The notes under the pieces were generated by a model that searched no databases, had not been told where the DNA came from, and was given only the letters and a program-made list of their open reading frames with translations. A stretch of 64,000 nucleotides of DNA from Candidatus Gastranaerophilales bacterium (GTDB lineage: Bacteria > Cyanobacteriota > Vampirovibrionia > Gastranaerophilales > Gastranaerophilaceae): NCBI GenBank assembly GCA_944323255.1, contig CALURU010000004.1, positions 62,001 through 126,000 on the forward strand, in the 5' to 3' direction. The stretch's first letter is position 1. The number at the start of each line of letters is the position of its first letter. Shown here in pieces: positions 53,790 through 64,000 of this stretch. Both the position numbers and the translations under genes were made by a program.

Positions 53790-54734
53790 TTATTTACGTG
53801 GATATGCTCTATAATATCCTGAAACTTTTGTTTCGTCAGAGCGGGTGTATTCTTTTACATAAATTAACTCGCCGATTCTTGTCCGTTTATCCAATTCTTT
53901 TTTCGCAGGCATTGGATTTTTATCAAGCAATTGGTCTAAATATAAATCATACAAAGGGGTTCCTTCTTCCAAATCTTTAGGATTAATTTCTCCCTGATAT
54001 AATACTCTGTTCTTGATATCAAAAATTTCATCAGGATTATAATTATTATATTTAACTCCAAGTTTAAATAAAGGGGCGTTTTCATCTTCAAAAATTTCTT
54101 TTTTGTATTCTACTCCTTTTGATAAATCCCCTAAATTTTGAATATAATGTGGATTAAAATTGTACGAATAAAATTCTTTATTATTTTTTGTAACTTTATT
54201 AGAGTCGATTTTTGTATTTAGAACAACTGTCTTACCAATATGAGCATCTATATTCCCGACAAAAACTGGGTCTTGAGCATTACCGTAGTTTGTAATGTTA
54301 TTTGAGTATTTAAATGTCGGACTATGTATATCTGCAATTCCATATGCAGAGAATGTAACTGTTTCTGCTCCCGTTTCAGCCCCAAGTGCCTGTGCGATAC
54401 TTCCGCCCAAAGAGTGTCCAGTTAAAATAATATTAGCGTCTGGAAAATCTCTTGTATATATATCGTAGATCTGTCTTGCATTTTTAATTTGATTGGGTAA
54501 ATATTTTGCACCCATTTGTGTATTCGACAGCATATCTTTAACGCCCTCTTTTATACCTTTTTTAACATCTGTTCCCTTGAATACTATTATAATATTATTT
54601 TCATTTTTATATACTTCAGAATAAAAACCGTTTGAATCATACCATGTCCAATTATTTATTATTTGGGGTTTGTTTTCTTTATATACATATCCTGATAAAA
54701 TTTTACAATCTTCGTGTAATTGATACCTATTCAT
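53790..54734 (-). CDS. Class 3-type lipase without signal peptide
   Basis: 314 aa. It shows IIVFKGTDVKKG (oxyanion side), the nucleophile elbow ILTGHSLGGSIAQALG, a candidate Asp in YGNAQDPVFVGN and a candidate His near NAHIG. So it is an alpha/beta-hydrolase of the lipase-3 group. No signal sequence or membrane segment, so it acts in the cytoplasm or leaves by a special route. GAAAGGAAAA precedes the ATG. It diverges from a small membrane protein gene with a 36-base gap. Confidence 0.85.
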   Translation of the reverse strand: MNRYQLHEDCKILSGYVYKENKPQIINNWTWYDSNGFYSEVYKNENNIIIVFKGTDVKKGIKEGVKDMLSNTQMGAKYLPNQIKNARQIYDIYTRDFPDANIILTGHSLGGSIAQALGAETGAETVTFSAYGIADIHSPTFKYSNNITNYGNAQDPVFVGNIDAHIGKTVVLNTKIDSNKVTKNNKEFYSYNFNPHYIQNLGDLSKGVEYKKEIFEDENAPLFKLGVKYNNYNPDEIFDIKNRVLYQGEINPKDLEEGTPLYDLYLDQLLDKNPMPAKKELDKRTRIGELIYVKEYTRSDETKVSGYYRAYPRK

Positions 54735-54758
54735 CTTTTATTTTCCTTTCTTTTTTTT

Positions 54759-54764
54759 TATAAT
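54759..54764 (+). promoter_or_regulatory. -10 box six bases before ATG (leaderless)
   Basis: TATAAT followed by ACAGAT and the ATG at 54,771. Confidence 0.55.
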
Positions 54765-54770
54765 ACAGAT

Positions 54771-55118
54771 ATGAAATTTTTTGATAGTACAAGCTGTTTA
54801 CATGAAAAGTTTAGTTTTAATATATTTGCAATTTGTGGTTACCTAATTCTATTAGGTAATTTTATTAATTTTATACAAAGTAAACTGCTAGATTCTTATG
54901 CATTACTATGGCAAACATTATTGTCTAATGTTATTTACGCAATTATTTTACTTATATCTGCTATAACTTTTATTTTTGAAAAAGTATTGGGTATAAACAT
55001 AAAAAATAAGTTTATAGTAAATAATCGTATTATATGTATAATTCGTTATTTTGGAGCATCAATATCAACAACTTATGCTGTTTTAACTGTCATTTTTTTG
55101 TTAATGCTGCTATTTTAA
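54771..55118 (+). CDS. Small three-helix membrane protein
   Basis: 115 aa with about three membrane segments (15-35, 50-70, 90-112). Divergent from the lipase. It could protect the membrane against that lipase, by analogy with effector-immunity pairs, but this is speculation. The frame from 54,720 has no start signal. Confidence 0.6.
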   Translation: MKFFDSTSCLHEKFSFNIFAICGYLILLGNFINFIQSKLLDSYALLWQTLLSNVIYAIILLISAITFIFEKVLGINIKNKFIVNNRIICIIRYFGASISTTYAVLTVIFLLMLLF

Positions 55119-55372
55119 TAAGATTAAAGATTGCACATACTTACTTCCTTTCTATACGAAAACAAGTACTTCTAAAATAATTGTTAAAAGTAACTTCTAG
55201 TATTTTGACCTATCCTACGCAGTTATAATTGGTATAATTTATATTATTCCGAAACTTTGTTTCAAGGTGAATATATTTGTATTATATAAGTTTTTAAATT
55301 TTATCTATGGATTATTAAGGAAATTTTACATCTAAATCTAAAACATAATAATCGTATGTCAAAGTCTACCAT

Positions 55373-55399
55373 AAAAAAGAGCCATAAAGGCTCTTTTTT
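55373..55399. terminator. Intrinsic terminator
   Basis: AAAAAAGAGCC-ATAAA-GGCTCTTTTTT. Confidence 0.85.
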
Positions 55400-55401
55400 A
55401 T

Positions 55402-55581
55402 CTATTTTTTAAAATACAGTCTGCCGCCGGCTTTTTGAATAATCTTTACCGGAAATAGCTTTTTATTTTCTACTCTATTATACGCCTGCGGACTAAAGTG
55501 AGTTGGGCTGCCACTGCATGAATCCTTACTGAGAATAGATTTTAAATAAATTTTACCATGTTGAAGGATGAAAAACAACAA
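55402..55581 (-). CDS. Short HTH/excisionase-like frame, possibly a remnant
   Basis: 59 codons, only a TTG start. The peptide ends SPQAYNRVENKKLFPVKI then IQKAGGRLYFKK, a pattern like the C-terminal part of AlpA/excisionase-type winged helices (recognition helix, then a basic wing). No ribosome site, so it may be a fragment left by an element. The rest of the 55,119-55,634 gap holds a terminator and no other gene. Confidence 0.35.
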   Translation of the reverse strand: MLFFILQHGKIYLKSILSKDSCSGSPTHFSPQAYNRVENKKLFPVKIIQKAGGRLYFKK

Positions 55582-55634
55582 TTACAATAGAAAGCGTTTA
55601 TTCCTTTTCCCCTTGTGATTACAAATACAAAAAC

Positions 55635-56858
55635 CTATTCCCTTTCAGTTTCTCCGGCTTGCTTTAAGGCTGCAAATTTAGCCTCCATAGTCGGATTATT
55701 TTTCGTAAGCCGTTTTATGCTTAAATCCTCAGCCTTGTTATTTGCAAGCCGCAAATTGTTTTCTGAAGAAAGTAAAGCCTCTTTTGTTTTCTGCAAATGA
55801 TCGATTGTTTTATCAATTTCTTCGATTGCCGTTTTAAACTTCTTGCTTGCAAGCTCATAATTTCTTGCAAATTTTTCTTTAAAGTCATTCATTTCCGCTT
55901 CAAAATTTGATATATCAATATTTTGTGACTTAATTACCGCAAGTTCTTTTCTGTATTCGAGCGAATTTAAAGCGGCATTTCTTAACAGAGTTATAATAGG
56001 AATAAAAAATTGCGGTCTTACTACATACATTTTGGGATAATGATGAGACATATCAACAATTCCCGTATTATATAACTCATTTTCCGGCTCCAGCAAAGAA
56101 ACAAGAACCGCATATTCACAATTTTTCTCTTTTCTGTCTTTATCCAATTCTTTTAAAAAATCTGTATTTTTCTTTTTTGTAGAAGTTGTGTCCATTTCGT
56201 TTTTCATCTCAAACATTATTGAGATAAATTCACCGCCTTCTTCATCTGTATCTCTGTATATATAATCCCCTTTGCTTCCGCTTCTTGCATCATTATCTTT
56301 TTCAAAATAAGCCCGCTGGAATCCTGTTGCTCGAAGCCGGTTAAATTCTATTTCACAGTGCTGTTCAAGGCTTTCTCCTATCATTTTTGTTGACATTCTG
56401 GATTTAAAATTTTTAAGCCGTGTGATTTCATCATCCTTAAATCTCAAAGCGCTTTCATAACGATCTTTCAATGATTGTTCCTTTAGTTGGAATTCTTTTT
56501 CGGAAAGTTCTTTTTCACCGTTCAATTTTGTAATACAATTTTCTTTTTCAGAAAGCTCGGCATTCATTTTATTTACAATTTTATTAATCTCTAATTCTTT
56601 ATCTTTATCAAACGCTGACAAGCGGTTTTTCAGCTCCGCAATTTCTTTATCTTTTTGATTTAACCATTCGTTATACTGTTTTTCGGATTCAAGCTTCACA
56701 AGCTGAATAGCATTCTCTTTGTCAGATTCAAACTGAAGTTCACGGCTCTGAATTTCTTTTGAAAACTCTTTATCTCTCACCTGCTTGACAATTGCAGCAT
56801 ACCCTGATTCGTCAACCTGAAAAATTTCACCGCATTTGGGACATTTAATTTCCTGCAT
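55635..56858 (-). CDS. DUF2130 protein with PD-(D/E)xK nuclease-like core
   Basis: 407 aa from the ATG after AAGGAG; an upstream frame to 56,930 lacks a site. It has an N-terminal zinc-ribbon ([17 protein letters not shown]), a long coiled coil (about 30-170), a DUF2130 core with [19 protein letters not shown] (D...ExK) and a coiled C-terminus. Family members are related to RmuC-like nucleases. It follows res with an 86-base gap on the same strand. Confidence 0.85.
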   Translation of the reverse strand: MQEIKCPKCGEIFQVDESGYAAIVKQVRDKEFSKEIQSRELQFESDKENAIQLVKLESEKQYNEWLNQKDKEIAELKNRLSAFDKDKELEINKIVNKMNAELSEKENCITKLNGEKELSEKEFQLKEQSLKDRYESALRFKDDEITRLKNFKSRMSTKMIGESLEQHCEIEFNRLRATGFQRAYFEKDNDARSGSKGDYIYRDTDEEGGEFISIMFEMKNEMDTTSTKKKNTDFLKELDKDRKEKNCEYAVLVSLLEPENELYNTGIVDMSHHYPKMYVVRPQFFIPIITLLRNAALNSLEYRKELAVIKSQNIDISNFEAEMNDFKEKFARNYELASKKFKTAIEEIDKTIDHLQKTKEALLSSENNLRLANNKAEDLSIKRLTKNNPTMEAKFAALKQAGETERE

Positions 56859-56944
56859 TATCTTACTCCTTAATCTCGAATAAAAATCATCCCTGTAGAT
56901 ACAGTATAACAGTTTATTTACCTGCGTCAACAGTACAAAAAATA

Positions 56945-59935
56945 TTAATTTTTTGTAGTATTTTGAATAAAAGTTTCAAAATTTGTAATCGTTTCAAATT
57001 GAACACCTGTATCAAGAGCCGCAAAATGTTTTTTACCGCAAAATATTTTATCCTTCTCATTTTGTCTCAAATCATCATCAAGAGAAACGTACAAATTTTC
57101 TTTTTTTGTCTCAACGACAAAATACAATTTGTGTTCTCCTCTCACCTCTACCAGAATAGCCCAATCCGGATTATAAGGTCCGAGAGGAGTCGGGACTTTA
57201 AACGCAGACGGCAGTTTAACATATTTTAGAATATTTTTGTTATTCTCAAATTTTTGAGCGAAATTCGCTTCGTTATCAGAATCATAGACAAGATGAGTAA
57301 ACGGATATTTGTTGCTGTTAACTTCCAGCATATTACGTTCAAGATATCCCGTAAGCGGATTTTCCCTCAAAAGTTCCTGCGTATAAAAATAATCATCACC
57401 GAGCTTTGTATACTTAATTCCCGCAAGAATCAAATCTCTCATAACCCGCAGAATAATTACCGCAGCTTCTGACATATATTTTTGTGGATTTTTTCTAAAA
57501 ATATGCAATGTCCTGCTCTTTATCAAAATATCTGCAATTGTTTTTCGTGTAAGATTCGTTTTGTTTTGCAAAAATGTAATTATATCCGGATAATATGATA
57601 CATCATTAATTATTCCGCTGATTGTATCATCTACAATTGTTGAGCAATCAATTCCCGCATCAGTAATTTTAAGCCTTGCCGTTTTTGTTACGATTATGGC
57701 AGAATCGCATTCCATCCTGGAATTTATAGCCTTAGAGCACTCCTCTATCAGCTTTGGTGTATCAAATTCTATCGAATATCTCGTTTTGTATTTAATATTA
57801 TTCCACAACTCAATAAATTCCGGATCCAGAAAAACTTCATTTTTTAATTTCACAACCCGTTTTTTAGAGTTATCTTTAATATTAAGATTTCCTGAATGTC
57901 TTTTTACGATTAATTGTATTTGATCTTTCAAGAACAAATATTCTGCCGGTAAATCCAAATTATCTTCCCTTAAATCTAATTTCAAAGCCTGCTGCACCTT
58001 TCCCGCAGAATCAATATACCCCTTATTAACAAAGTAATCGAATATTTGCTTTGAATGAAATTCTCCCAGATATCCAGTAGAACCGTCTGAATGTTTTACA
58101 GGAATATTTGCAAAAGAATGAAATTCCAGAGTTCCAAATTTTATATCGTGGTTGTTCTCTTCAATTTCGTGCTGAAGATTTTTTGCAAAATCCTCATAAC
58201 TTTCATTTGCAATAACAGTAAGAGTATTGATATCAAACCCCTTGACTCTTTCCCCCCTCTGGTTAACACAAAGCCGCAGCCCTCTGCCTATCTTCTGACG
58301 CCTGTCAACCTCCTGTCTGTTTTCCGCAAGTGTACATATCTGAAACACATTCGGATTATCCCAGCCGACACCTAGCGCAGAGTGTGAAAAAATAAACCTC
58401 AACTTGTTATCCAATTTGAGCAATTCTTCTTTATCTTTCATAATCAGATTATAAGTACTCTCTTCTGCCTTTGCTCCGGATTTTTCCGTTAATTCCGAAT
58501 ACGGAGTCACAACTTTTTTATCTATAGAAAAATAACCGTTGTGAACCTCCTCAGCCGGCGTGTCAACTATAAAATCTCTGTACTGTCGCTGTGAAACTAA
58601 TGATTTATATTCCTCTTCAAAAATTCGGGCATATTCGCCTTTTTGCGGTTTACCATTTTCATCATAATAACGGTATTTTTCAACCCTGTCTACAAAAAAC
58701 AAACTCAAAACTTTTATTCCCAAATTTCTTTTTGCAAACATTTTTTCCTTATCCAAATGCTCCTGAATAGTTTTTCTTATCTGCTGTCTTTTTAAATCCG
58801 TATCATCAATATCTCCGACAGCCTGCCCTTCCGCAATTTCTACCCCGTTTAGAAACTCAATATATCTTTCGTCTCCCAAACAGTAAATATCCTTCACTCT
58901 GTATTCCGAATATATTTCTCTGCCGCCGGATAAAGTGTATAAACTGTTTTTCCTATATTTATCAGCCTCTACAACTTTTCTGGTAATTTTTCCCCGGCTG
59001 TCTAATGCGCTAATTTCCAGTTTTGCTTTTATGCTGCCCTTGCTCGATTTTATTGAAAGAAGTTTAATGTATGCAGTGTTATCGTAATCTCTGGCAGAAA
59101 ATGAAGCAACTTCTATTTGCTTTACATATTCACCCTCGTAAGCATCAATAGCATCAAAACTATAGATTAAGTTGCTTTTTCTGTTATGAGTCGCACTGTA
59201 TCTGAAGCTTATAAGCGGGTTTAAGAGCTTAATAGATTTTTGGGAATTTAGAGTATTATCTACAAGCTGTGGTTCATCAATAATCAAAATCGGTCTTGCA
59301 GCGCTGATTAAATCCACGAGCTTGCCCGTCTCTCTTTCCTCCTGATGAATAATATTTTTATCTTTATTAAAAGCTGCAATAGTAATCACCATAATAGAAA
59401 GATTTCTGTTCCCCGAAAAATCACGTACAAGTTCCGGTCTTGAACTGTCATAAACAAAATAGCTGGATTCGCTGTATGGTATCTCCGGATAATCTTTTTT
59501 AAACTGTTCAAATGTAATATCCAAAGACTTTTTTACTCCCTCTTTTATTGCGACCGATGGAACAACAATTATGAACTTGGAAAAACCGTACTTTTTCTTT
59601 AACTCAAAAATAGTTTTAAGATATACGTAAGTTTTACCCGTTCCGGTTTCCATATTTATGTCAAATTCCGGATACTCATTGCTCATCTCGGAAGTCTGCG
59701 CAAGTCCGTTATGCAATTGAACCTCGTGCATATTATCCATCAGCTCTTCTATCGTCAAATCGAGACTGTTGGAGACAACTCCGGAATATTCCGTCAGATT
59801 TTCCCTAATTCCGGGCTGATAAAAGGAATTTCCGGCAGAAAATGCCGTTAGACAGCTCTGCTGACCTTCAAATAATTTTAGTACCGAATTTATTGCTTTT
59901 TTTTGATAATCTAATTCTTCAAACTTAAATTTCAC
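56945..59935 (-). CDS. Type III restriction enzyme, Res subunit
   Basis: 996 aa. An SF2 helicase core with [20 protein letters not shown] (Walker A), ILIIDEPQ (Walker B, DEPQ), SATHNRKS and a late [16 protein letters not shown] (motif VI). The C-terminal nuclease part has [10 protein letters not shown]...VVETK (D-ExK). It needs the Mod subunit to recognise and cut unmethylated DNA. It starts with GTG after GGAGG, 17 bases after mod. Confidence 0.95.
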   Translation of the reverse strand: MKFKFEELDYQKKAINSVLKLFEGQQSCLTAFSAGNSFYQPGIRENLTEYSGVVSNSLDLTIEELMDNMHEVQLHNGLAQTSEMSNEYPEFDINMETGTGKTYVYLKTIFELKKKYGFSKFIIVVPSVAIKEGVKKSLDITFEQFKKDYPEIPYSESSYFVYDSSRPELVRDFSGNRNLSIMVITIAAFNKDKNIIHQEERETGKLVDLISAARPILIIDEPQLVDNTLNSQKSIKLLNPLISFRYSATHNRKSNLIYSFDAIDAYEGEYVKQIEVASFSARDYDNTAYIKLLSIKSSKGSIKAKLEISALDSRGKITRKVVEADKYRKNSLYTLSGGREIYSEYRVKDIYCLGDERYIEFLNGVEIAEGQAVGDIDDTDLKRQQIRKTIQEHLDKEKMFAKRNLGIKVLSLFFVDRVEKYRYYDENGKPQKGEYARIFEEEYKSLVSQRQYRDFIVDTPAEEVHNGYFSIDKKVVTPYSELTEKSGAKAEESTYNLIMKDKEELLKLDNKLRFIFSHSALGVGWDNPNVFQICTLAENRQEVDRRQKIGRGLRLCVNQRGERVKGFDINTLTVIANESYEDFAKNLQHEIEENNHDIKFGTLEFHSFANIPVKHSDGSTGYLGEFHSKQIFDYFVNKGYIDSAGKVQQALKLDLREDNLDLPAEYLFLKDQIQLIVKRHSGNLNIKDNSKKRVVKLKNEVFLDPEFIELWNNIKYKTRYSIEFDTPKLIEECSKAINSRMECDSAIIVTKTARLKITDAGIDCSTIVDDTISGIINDVSYYPDIITFLQNKTNLTRKTIADILIKSRTLHIFRKNPQKYMSEAAVIILRVMRDLILAGIKYTKLGDDYFYTQELLRENPLTGYLERNMLEVNSNKYPFTHLVYDSDNEANFAQKFENNKNILKYVKLPSAFKVPTPLGPYNPDWAILVEVRGEHKLYFVVETKKENLYVSLDDDLRQNEKDKIFCGKKHFAALDTGVQFETITNFETFIQNTTKN

Positions 59936-59951
59936 AAAAACCTCCGGTTGT

Positions 59952-61835
59952 TTAAACCGTTACAAATTTATCAATACCAAAACTTTTCAGAGTTTCTTTG
60001 ACATTAGTTTTTACACTGTCATCAGCAAACCCGTTATCTTTAAAAACAACCGCAATCCGCCCTTTGTTTTCGGATTCCGTACATAATTTTACAATATCTG
60101 CCGCAGTCTCAAATGTAATATCGTTATCCAGACATACAATTATCTCACAGTCTCCTGCCAAAAAGACTTTTCTTCCATTCAGATTCATCTCTGTTACTGG
60201 AATCGTAAGCGGAAGTCCGTTTTTTAGAATTATCTCATACAAAGCATCTTCCTCACTCCGCCCTTCTACAAAATTATCAATCTGCTCCAGCAAACTCTGC
60301 TCAAGATTCTTAGTATCAAGACTCCACTTCTTTATATTAGAAGAATCTAATTTAAAAACCCTAAACCCGATATCCGGCGTCGTTTCCGGGTTTGCTCCCA
60401 AAATTCTGTCTCCCGCACGTCTGATTCTCTCTTTTCCTATTTCAGACAACAAAGGCGGCTTTTTAAGTCCACATAAGAAATCAAAAGCGGTCTTATCTTC
60501 TTTGGATTCAGGATTTAAAACCTCCGGAAGCTGTATTAGAATATAGCGGCAATTTGTATTATTTTCCAGATTAAACTGCATGCAAGCATGCGCAGTAGTC
60601 GCAGAACCGGAAAAGAAATCCAGTATAATATCATCATTATCCGCTGCCAATTCTATTATTCTTTTTATGAACCCTACAGGTTTCGGATTGTCAAACACAA
60701 TATTTCCGTCAAATAAATTTTTCACCTGCTGCGTTCCGTTTGTTGTTGTTTCCACATCATCCCATAAAGTCTTAGTGACTCTTCCTCTTTCTTCCGCCTC
60801 ATAAATAAATCTTTTTCTCTGCGGTCCTCCTTCTCCCCCGATACCAAAAACAATCCTGTCATCCGCCAGAAGTTCCTGAAACTTTTCATAATCGTTCTTC
60901 CAGCTGCAATTTGGATTCGGTCTGTAAACAACACCCGTTTTCGGATTTATAATCTCATACTGCTGGTTAGGTCGCCAGCCGCCAACCTGAAAAGGATCAG
61001 CTTTCCAAGGACCTCTCGGATCATTGTCCGGATTCGCAAAACCTGAACCGTCCTCTCTAAGACGAAATTCCTCCCTGTGTTTTATATAATATTTAGCATC
61101 TTTAAAATACACAAGAGTATGAGTATGCGATACAGAAATCAGAGCCGTATTGGTAACCGATTTTGTCGAATTCCAAATAATATCCGCAGCAAAGTTTGTT
61201 TCTCCAAAAATTTCATTACATATCTTTTTTAAATTATCCAACTCCGTATCAGATATAGAAATAAAAATCACACCATTCTCTTTTAAAAGATTTCTTGCCA
61301 GCATAAGCCTCGGATACATCATATTCAGCCAGTTTGTATGAAACCTTCCGTCAGATTCCTTGTTTGTGGAAGTCGCATTACCCTCACCATCAATCTGACC
61401 CGTTATCCTTTTATAGTTTTTTATATTATCTTTAAAATCATCTTTATAAACAAAATCATTCCCGGTATTGTATGGCGGATCAATGTAAATCAGTTTTATC
61501 TTATTCAGATAAGAATTTTGAAGCAGCTTTAAAACCTCCAGATTATCTCCCTCAATATAGATATTATTTGTCGAATCCCAATTGCGGCTCTCTTCCCTGC
61601 ATGGTCTTAAAGTCCCGCAGGATGGCGATTGAGCCAGCCTTAATGAATTGAGCTTTCCCTTCCAGGTAAAACGGTATTTCTCTTCACCGTCATCCGTATA
61701 ATTTCCGAGAATATTCTGCAATTTATTAAAATCAATCTTGTCCTCCGTAAATACTTCCGGAAAAATCTGCCGCAGCTGATTTATATTGTACTCAACAACA
61801 TCCATACTGTCTGCTCTCATCTGAACTTCTTGCAC
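59952..61835 (-). CDS. Type III DNA methyltransferase, Mod subunit
   Basis: 627 aa. The catalytic IYIDPPYNTGNDF motif comes first and DFFSGSATTAHACMQ later, the beta-group order. The middle is the target recognition domain. It methylates adenine in an asymmetric site and guides Res. It starts with GTG after AAAGGAG. No repeat tract for phase variation was seen in the gene. Confidence 0.95.
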   Translation of the reverse strand: MQEVQMRADSMDVVEYNINQLRQIFPEVFTEDKIDFNKLQNILGNYTDDGEEKYRFTWKGKLNSLRLAQSPSCGTLRPCREESRNWDSTNNIYIEGDNLEVLKLLQNSYLNKIKLIYIDPPYNTGNDFVYKDDFKDNIKNYKRITGQIDGEGNATSTNKESDGRFHTNWLNMMYPRLMLARNLLKENGVIFISISDTELDNLKKICNEIFGETNFAADIIWNSTKSVTNTALISVSHTHTLVYFKDAKYYIKHREEFRLREDGSGFANPDNDPRGPWKADPFQVGGWRPNQQYEIINPKTGVVYRPNPNCSWKNDYEKFQELLADDRIVFGIGGEGGPQRKRFIYEAEERGRVTKTLWDDVETTTNGTQQVKNLFDGNIVFDNPKPVGFIKRIIELAADNDDIILDFFSGSATTAHACMQFNLENNTNCRYILIQLPEVLNPESKEDKTAFDFLCGLKKPPLLSEIGKERIRRAGDRILGANPETTPDIGFRVFKLDSSNIKKWSLDTKNLEQSLLEQIDNFVEGRSEEDALYEIILKNGLPLTIPVTEMNLNGRKVFLAGDCEIIVCLDNDITFETAADIVKLCTESENKGRIAVVFKDNGFADDSVKTNVKETLKSFGIDKFVTV

Positions 61836-62031
61836 GTATGACTCCTTTCTGAAAAATTGAGCCTTTTAAATATTTAGAAACGTTGATTTATGGGACTTCT
61901 TCTCTTGCAATAACCGGCTTACCTGACAAAGACAGCCGAAAAACGGGGGTTCTAAAAGTTTAAACTATCTGATTGTTTGTCATGATAGTATATTAACAAC
62001 ATATTGTCAAATACAAATCCTTATTCAACAA

Positions 62032-63021
62032 TTACCCCGCCTGTTTATTTTTATCTCCCCTATAGCCGATACCAGCCCGATAACCGGAAATAGAATACAA
62101 TGCAGGAAGCGCAGGCTCTATCCATTTCAACCCGGACATAACCGCAACTGTCGCAATATCATCTGTATGCAGACAAATATCTAAAGCCTCCGGCTTCCGC
62201 TCTTTCGTATCAGTCTCCTTAAAACACTTATTAATAACTTTTTTTCCAATAAGATTAGCTATCGCACTCCCGCCGATAACTCCCGTTAAAATAATACCGC
62301 TTACCATACCAAATGCACGTGCTGCTTTGGATTTTATATTCATTTTCTCTAAAACAGCAAGCGCCACACCCGCACCTACATTACATAAGAAAATATTTGC
62401 AAGATATTGATAAGCCCCCTCCTTAACTTTGTTTGGTATCTTCTTTTTATACTCTCTATCAGTAAGACCATCACCTAAAATACCGCCTGCAATTCCCCCT
62501 AACACGGGAATTAATCCAAACACTGACAACCGCCCGATTTCTGAAAATATTTCCTTTGAAGTTATATTCTCAGGCTCCGGAATAAGATTATTAAATAAAG
62601 CTCTTCCGTCATTTGTATGTAGATTTTCTGAAAGGTTTTTAATTTCACTGACATTTAGAACCTTGGATTTAATCTTATGCAAAAGCTGCTCCGTTTTGGA
62701 ATTTACTTTATTTTTTGCAAGAAAGTCATTTACCAATTCAGAATTGTATTTCTCCAATTTGTTAAATTTGACTGCCTCCGGAGCAGTGCGGAATATCCTG
62801 GAAGTAATCGTTGGCGCATAAAGAGAAGATGCAACTGCCCCAAACATAGTCAAACCATTCTGTATAAAAACTCTCTTTCTTTTTTCTTTCGGAGCATTAT
62901 ACGTATCATTAATCACCATAGCCCCTGCACCCGCAGCAAGAAGCGGCGGCAGTGTTTTGGAAAAATTCCCGACCAGCCTCGGCTGATCCAGAAACTTTGC
63001 AAATGCTTGTATTTTACCCAT
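62032..63021 (-). CDS. Unknown multi-segment membrane protein
   Basis: 329 aa. About six hydrophobic segments (LPPLLAAGAGAMVI, GLIPVLGGIAGGILG, LCNVGAGVALAVLE, GMVSGIILTGVIGGSAIA among them) with charged loops. Glycine-rich helices could form a packed membrane bundle. AGGA precedes the ATG. Not recognised; no operon partner. Confidence 0.65.
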   Translation of the reverse strand: MGKIQAFAKFLDQPRLVGNFSKTLPPLLAAGAGAMVINDTYNAPKEKRKRVFIQNGLTMFGAVASSLYAPTITSRIFRTAPEAVKFNKLEKYNSELVNDFLAKNKVNSKTEQLLHKIKSKVLNVSEIKNLSENLHTNDGRALFNNLIPEPENITSKEIFSEIGRLSVFGLIPVLGGIAGGILGDGLTDREYKKKIPNKVKEGAYQYLANIFLCNVGAGVALAVLEKMNIKSKAARAFGMVSGIILTGVIGGSAIANLIGKKVINKCFKETDTKERKPEALDICLHTDDIATVAVMSGLKWIEPALPALYSISGYRAGIGYRGDKNKQAG

Positions 63022-63113
63022 TGTTCGGCATTCCTAACAAATTAACTCGTAAATATTGTAAGTGATACCTAACATTTTGTCAAGTAGCATTTTGTCGACC
63101 CGCCCTAAGGGAC

Positions 63114-64000
63114 TCAATTCTTGAATAAATCATAAAAATTATAAAATTGGTGCGGATACTTGAGGGTAAATTTCTCTAAAAACTGCACATAAGCTTTTTG
63201 CATGTCTGATAAGATTTCGTTCTTTTTTTCTTTTTGAGTTACAAATCTTTCAGTATAAACTTTGAATTTCTTACCGGCTTTAACACATACAATAAAGTAT
63301 ATCGGCACCTGCATCATTAAGGCAAAACGAAGAGTTCCTAGCGGAAACTCAACCCTATGGTGTAAAAACTCTGCTTCATACACTTTGTTAGTATTTTCTG
63401 ATGAAACTCTATCGCCCGCCATAAAAACAATCTCGCCTTGTTTTAGTCTGTCAGCTACCATAATAGAAGTATCTGCACTTACTTTTTCTACCGGAAATGC
63501 ATCAATGTTTAATTTCAACTCTAAAGAATGCAAAAAATTGTTAAATCTTTCACAGGCGCTCGCTTGCAGAAAAACATTAACCCTTCTGGGATGATCGAGC
63601 TTTTCATCCTGAAAAAGGGATCTTAAAATCTCAACATTACCTACGTGAGTAGTAATAAAAAATGCACCGTGGTAAATTTCCGGATCAGGAAGTTCGATTC
63701 TTGCAGGATCAAGCCTGCCAAGAAACGAAATAAATTTATCTACCAGAGCATTTCCATAATTCAAAAACTGTAAAAAAGAGTGAAATAAAACAAATTTTTT
63801 ATTCAGAATTTTAAAGAATTTTTCGGAGGCTCTGCGTCTTTCTTTTGCCGTCAAAAACACAGTGAGAGTTACAAAAAATGCAATAATTCTCACCGGAATT
63901 TCACCAAAATACTGATAAATATATTTTGTTAAAATAAGCCTTATTCTTCCTGCACCCTGTTCGGAAAGCTGGAACCAGTTTTTAGTCTTGCTACTTGAGC
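63114..64000 (-). CDS. LpxL/HtrB-like lipid acyltransferase, 5' end beyond window
   Basis: At least 295 codons; the frame runs past the window edge, so the start is missing. Core motifs of the lipid A acyltransferase family are present: GAFFITTHVGNVEILRSL (HxxxxE-type catalytic motif, TTHVGNVE), FMAGDRVSS and FPLGTLRFALMM. The upstream part has NWFQLSEQGAGRIRL, typical of the N-terminus of these enzymes. It transfers an acyl chain to a lipid or glycolipid at the inner membrane. Confidence 0.88.
   Translation of the reverse strand, partial: SSSKTKNWFQLSEQGAGRIRLILTKYIYQYFGEIPVRIIAFFVTLTVFLTAKERRRASEKFFKILNKKFVLFHSFLQFLNYGNALVDKFISFLGRLDPARIELPDPEIYHGAFFITTHVGNVEILRSLFQDEKLDHPRRVNVFLQASACERFNNFLHSLELKLNIDAFPVEKVSADTSIMVADRLKQGEIVFMAGDRVSSENTNKVYEAEFLHHRVEFPLGTLRFALMMQVPIYFIVCVKAGKKFKVYTERFVTQKEKKNEILSDMQKAYVQFLEKFTLKYPHQFYNFYDLFKN

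Noticed and set aside
1-64000. CRISPR array, rRNA operon, insertion sequence with transposase
   Set aside because: I looked for regularly spaced repeats, rRNA motifs and transposase genes and saw none. The repeats present are palindromic intergenic elements, not CRISPR.

Overview
The window looks like a chromosomal piece of a low-GC, Gram-negative-type, anaerobic gut bacterium, most likely a member of the Gastranaerophilales (Vampirovibrionia/Melainabacteria, the non-photosynthetic sister lineage of Cyanobacteria). This rests on inference: an AT-rich genome with housekeeping genes of the bacterial type, lipid-A-type and DUF374 acyltransferases, GlgC, a four-subunit ferredoxin-dependent 2-oxoacid oxidoreductase, and several lineage-style small proteins that begin with a short 'x-S/T/N-F-x-G/A' motif. 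No rRNA gene is present to confirm it.

Positions 1-35,300 are mainly core genome. It starts with a leftward pair of unknown proteins and a cobalamin riboswitch cut off from any obvious target. Then come LysM protein-radA-amidohydrolase-UbiA prenyltransferase, a DegT-type sugar aminotransferase, aspS, and a tight leftward operon (DUF374 acyltransferase, nitrilase, PBP4, Xer recombinase, tag). Next are glgC, a GNAT-like protein, MATE-rsmE-cca-phosphatase, rpsP, a CMP-sugar synthetase with a PanE-like reductase, a metallophosphoesterase, ferritin, and a korA-B-C-D operon loosened by palindromic heptamer repeats and a four-helix-bundle gene. A P-loop protein, a PilZ protein, a HAD phosphatase, yidD and a methionine gamma-lyase-like enzyme close this part. 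Much of its non-coding DNA consists of nested intergenic repeats.

Positions 35,450-62,000 are accessory. A tRNA-Ala(TGC) gene is overlapped by the 3' end of a serine recombinase remnant that lacks its catalytic domain, which marks an old integration. Beyond it lie small membrane proteins, a CoiA-like nuclease, a DUF927 helicase broken by an in-frame TGA, a structured non-coding stretch, and a DUF1643 protein. A surface-polysaccharide operon follows (FkbM, two GT2 enzymes, and a Stealth-GT8 fusion, all carrying the same Rossmann-like module). Then comes a defence-like cluster: Xre regulator, membrane-GAF plus Panacea pair, HNH-like protein, ImmA/IrrE plus DUF4411 pair, lipase with a divergent small membrane protein, and a type III restriction-modification operon (mod-res) with a DUF2130 nuclease-like gene. 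The last 2 kb return to lineage-type genes and an LpxL-like acyltransferase that runs off the window.

The most striking general signal is regulatory. At least nine genes have no Shine-Dalgarno sequence and instead a -10 box (TATAAT or TAAAAT) ending exactly 6-7 bases before ATG, which predicts leaderless mRNAs. The best candidate for an undescribed system is the membrane-GAF/Panacea operon at 49.3-50.7 kb.
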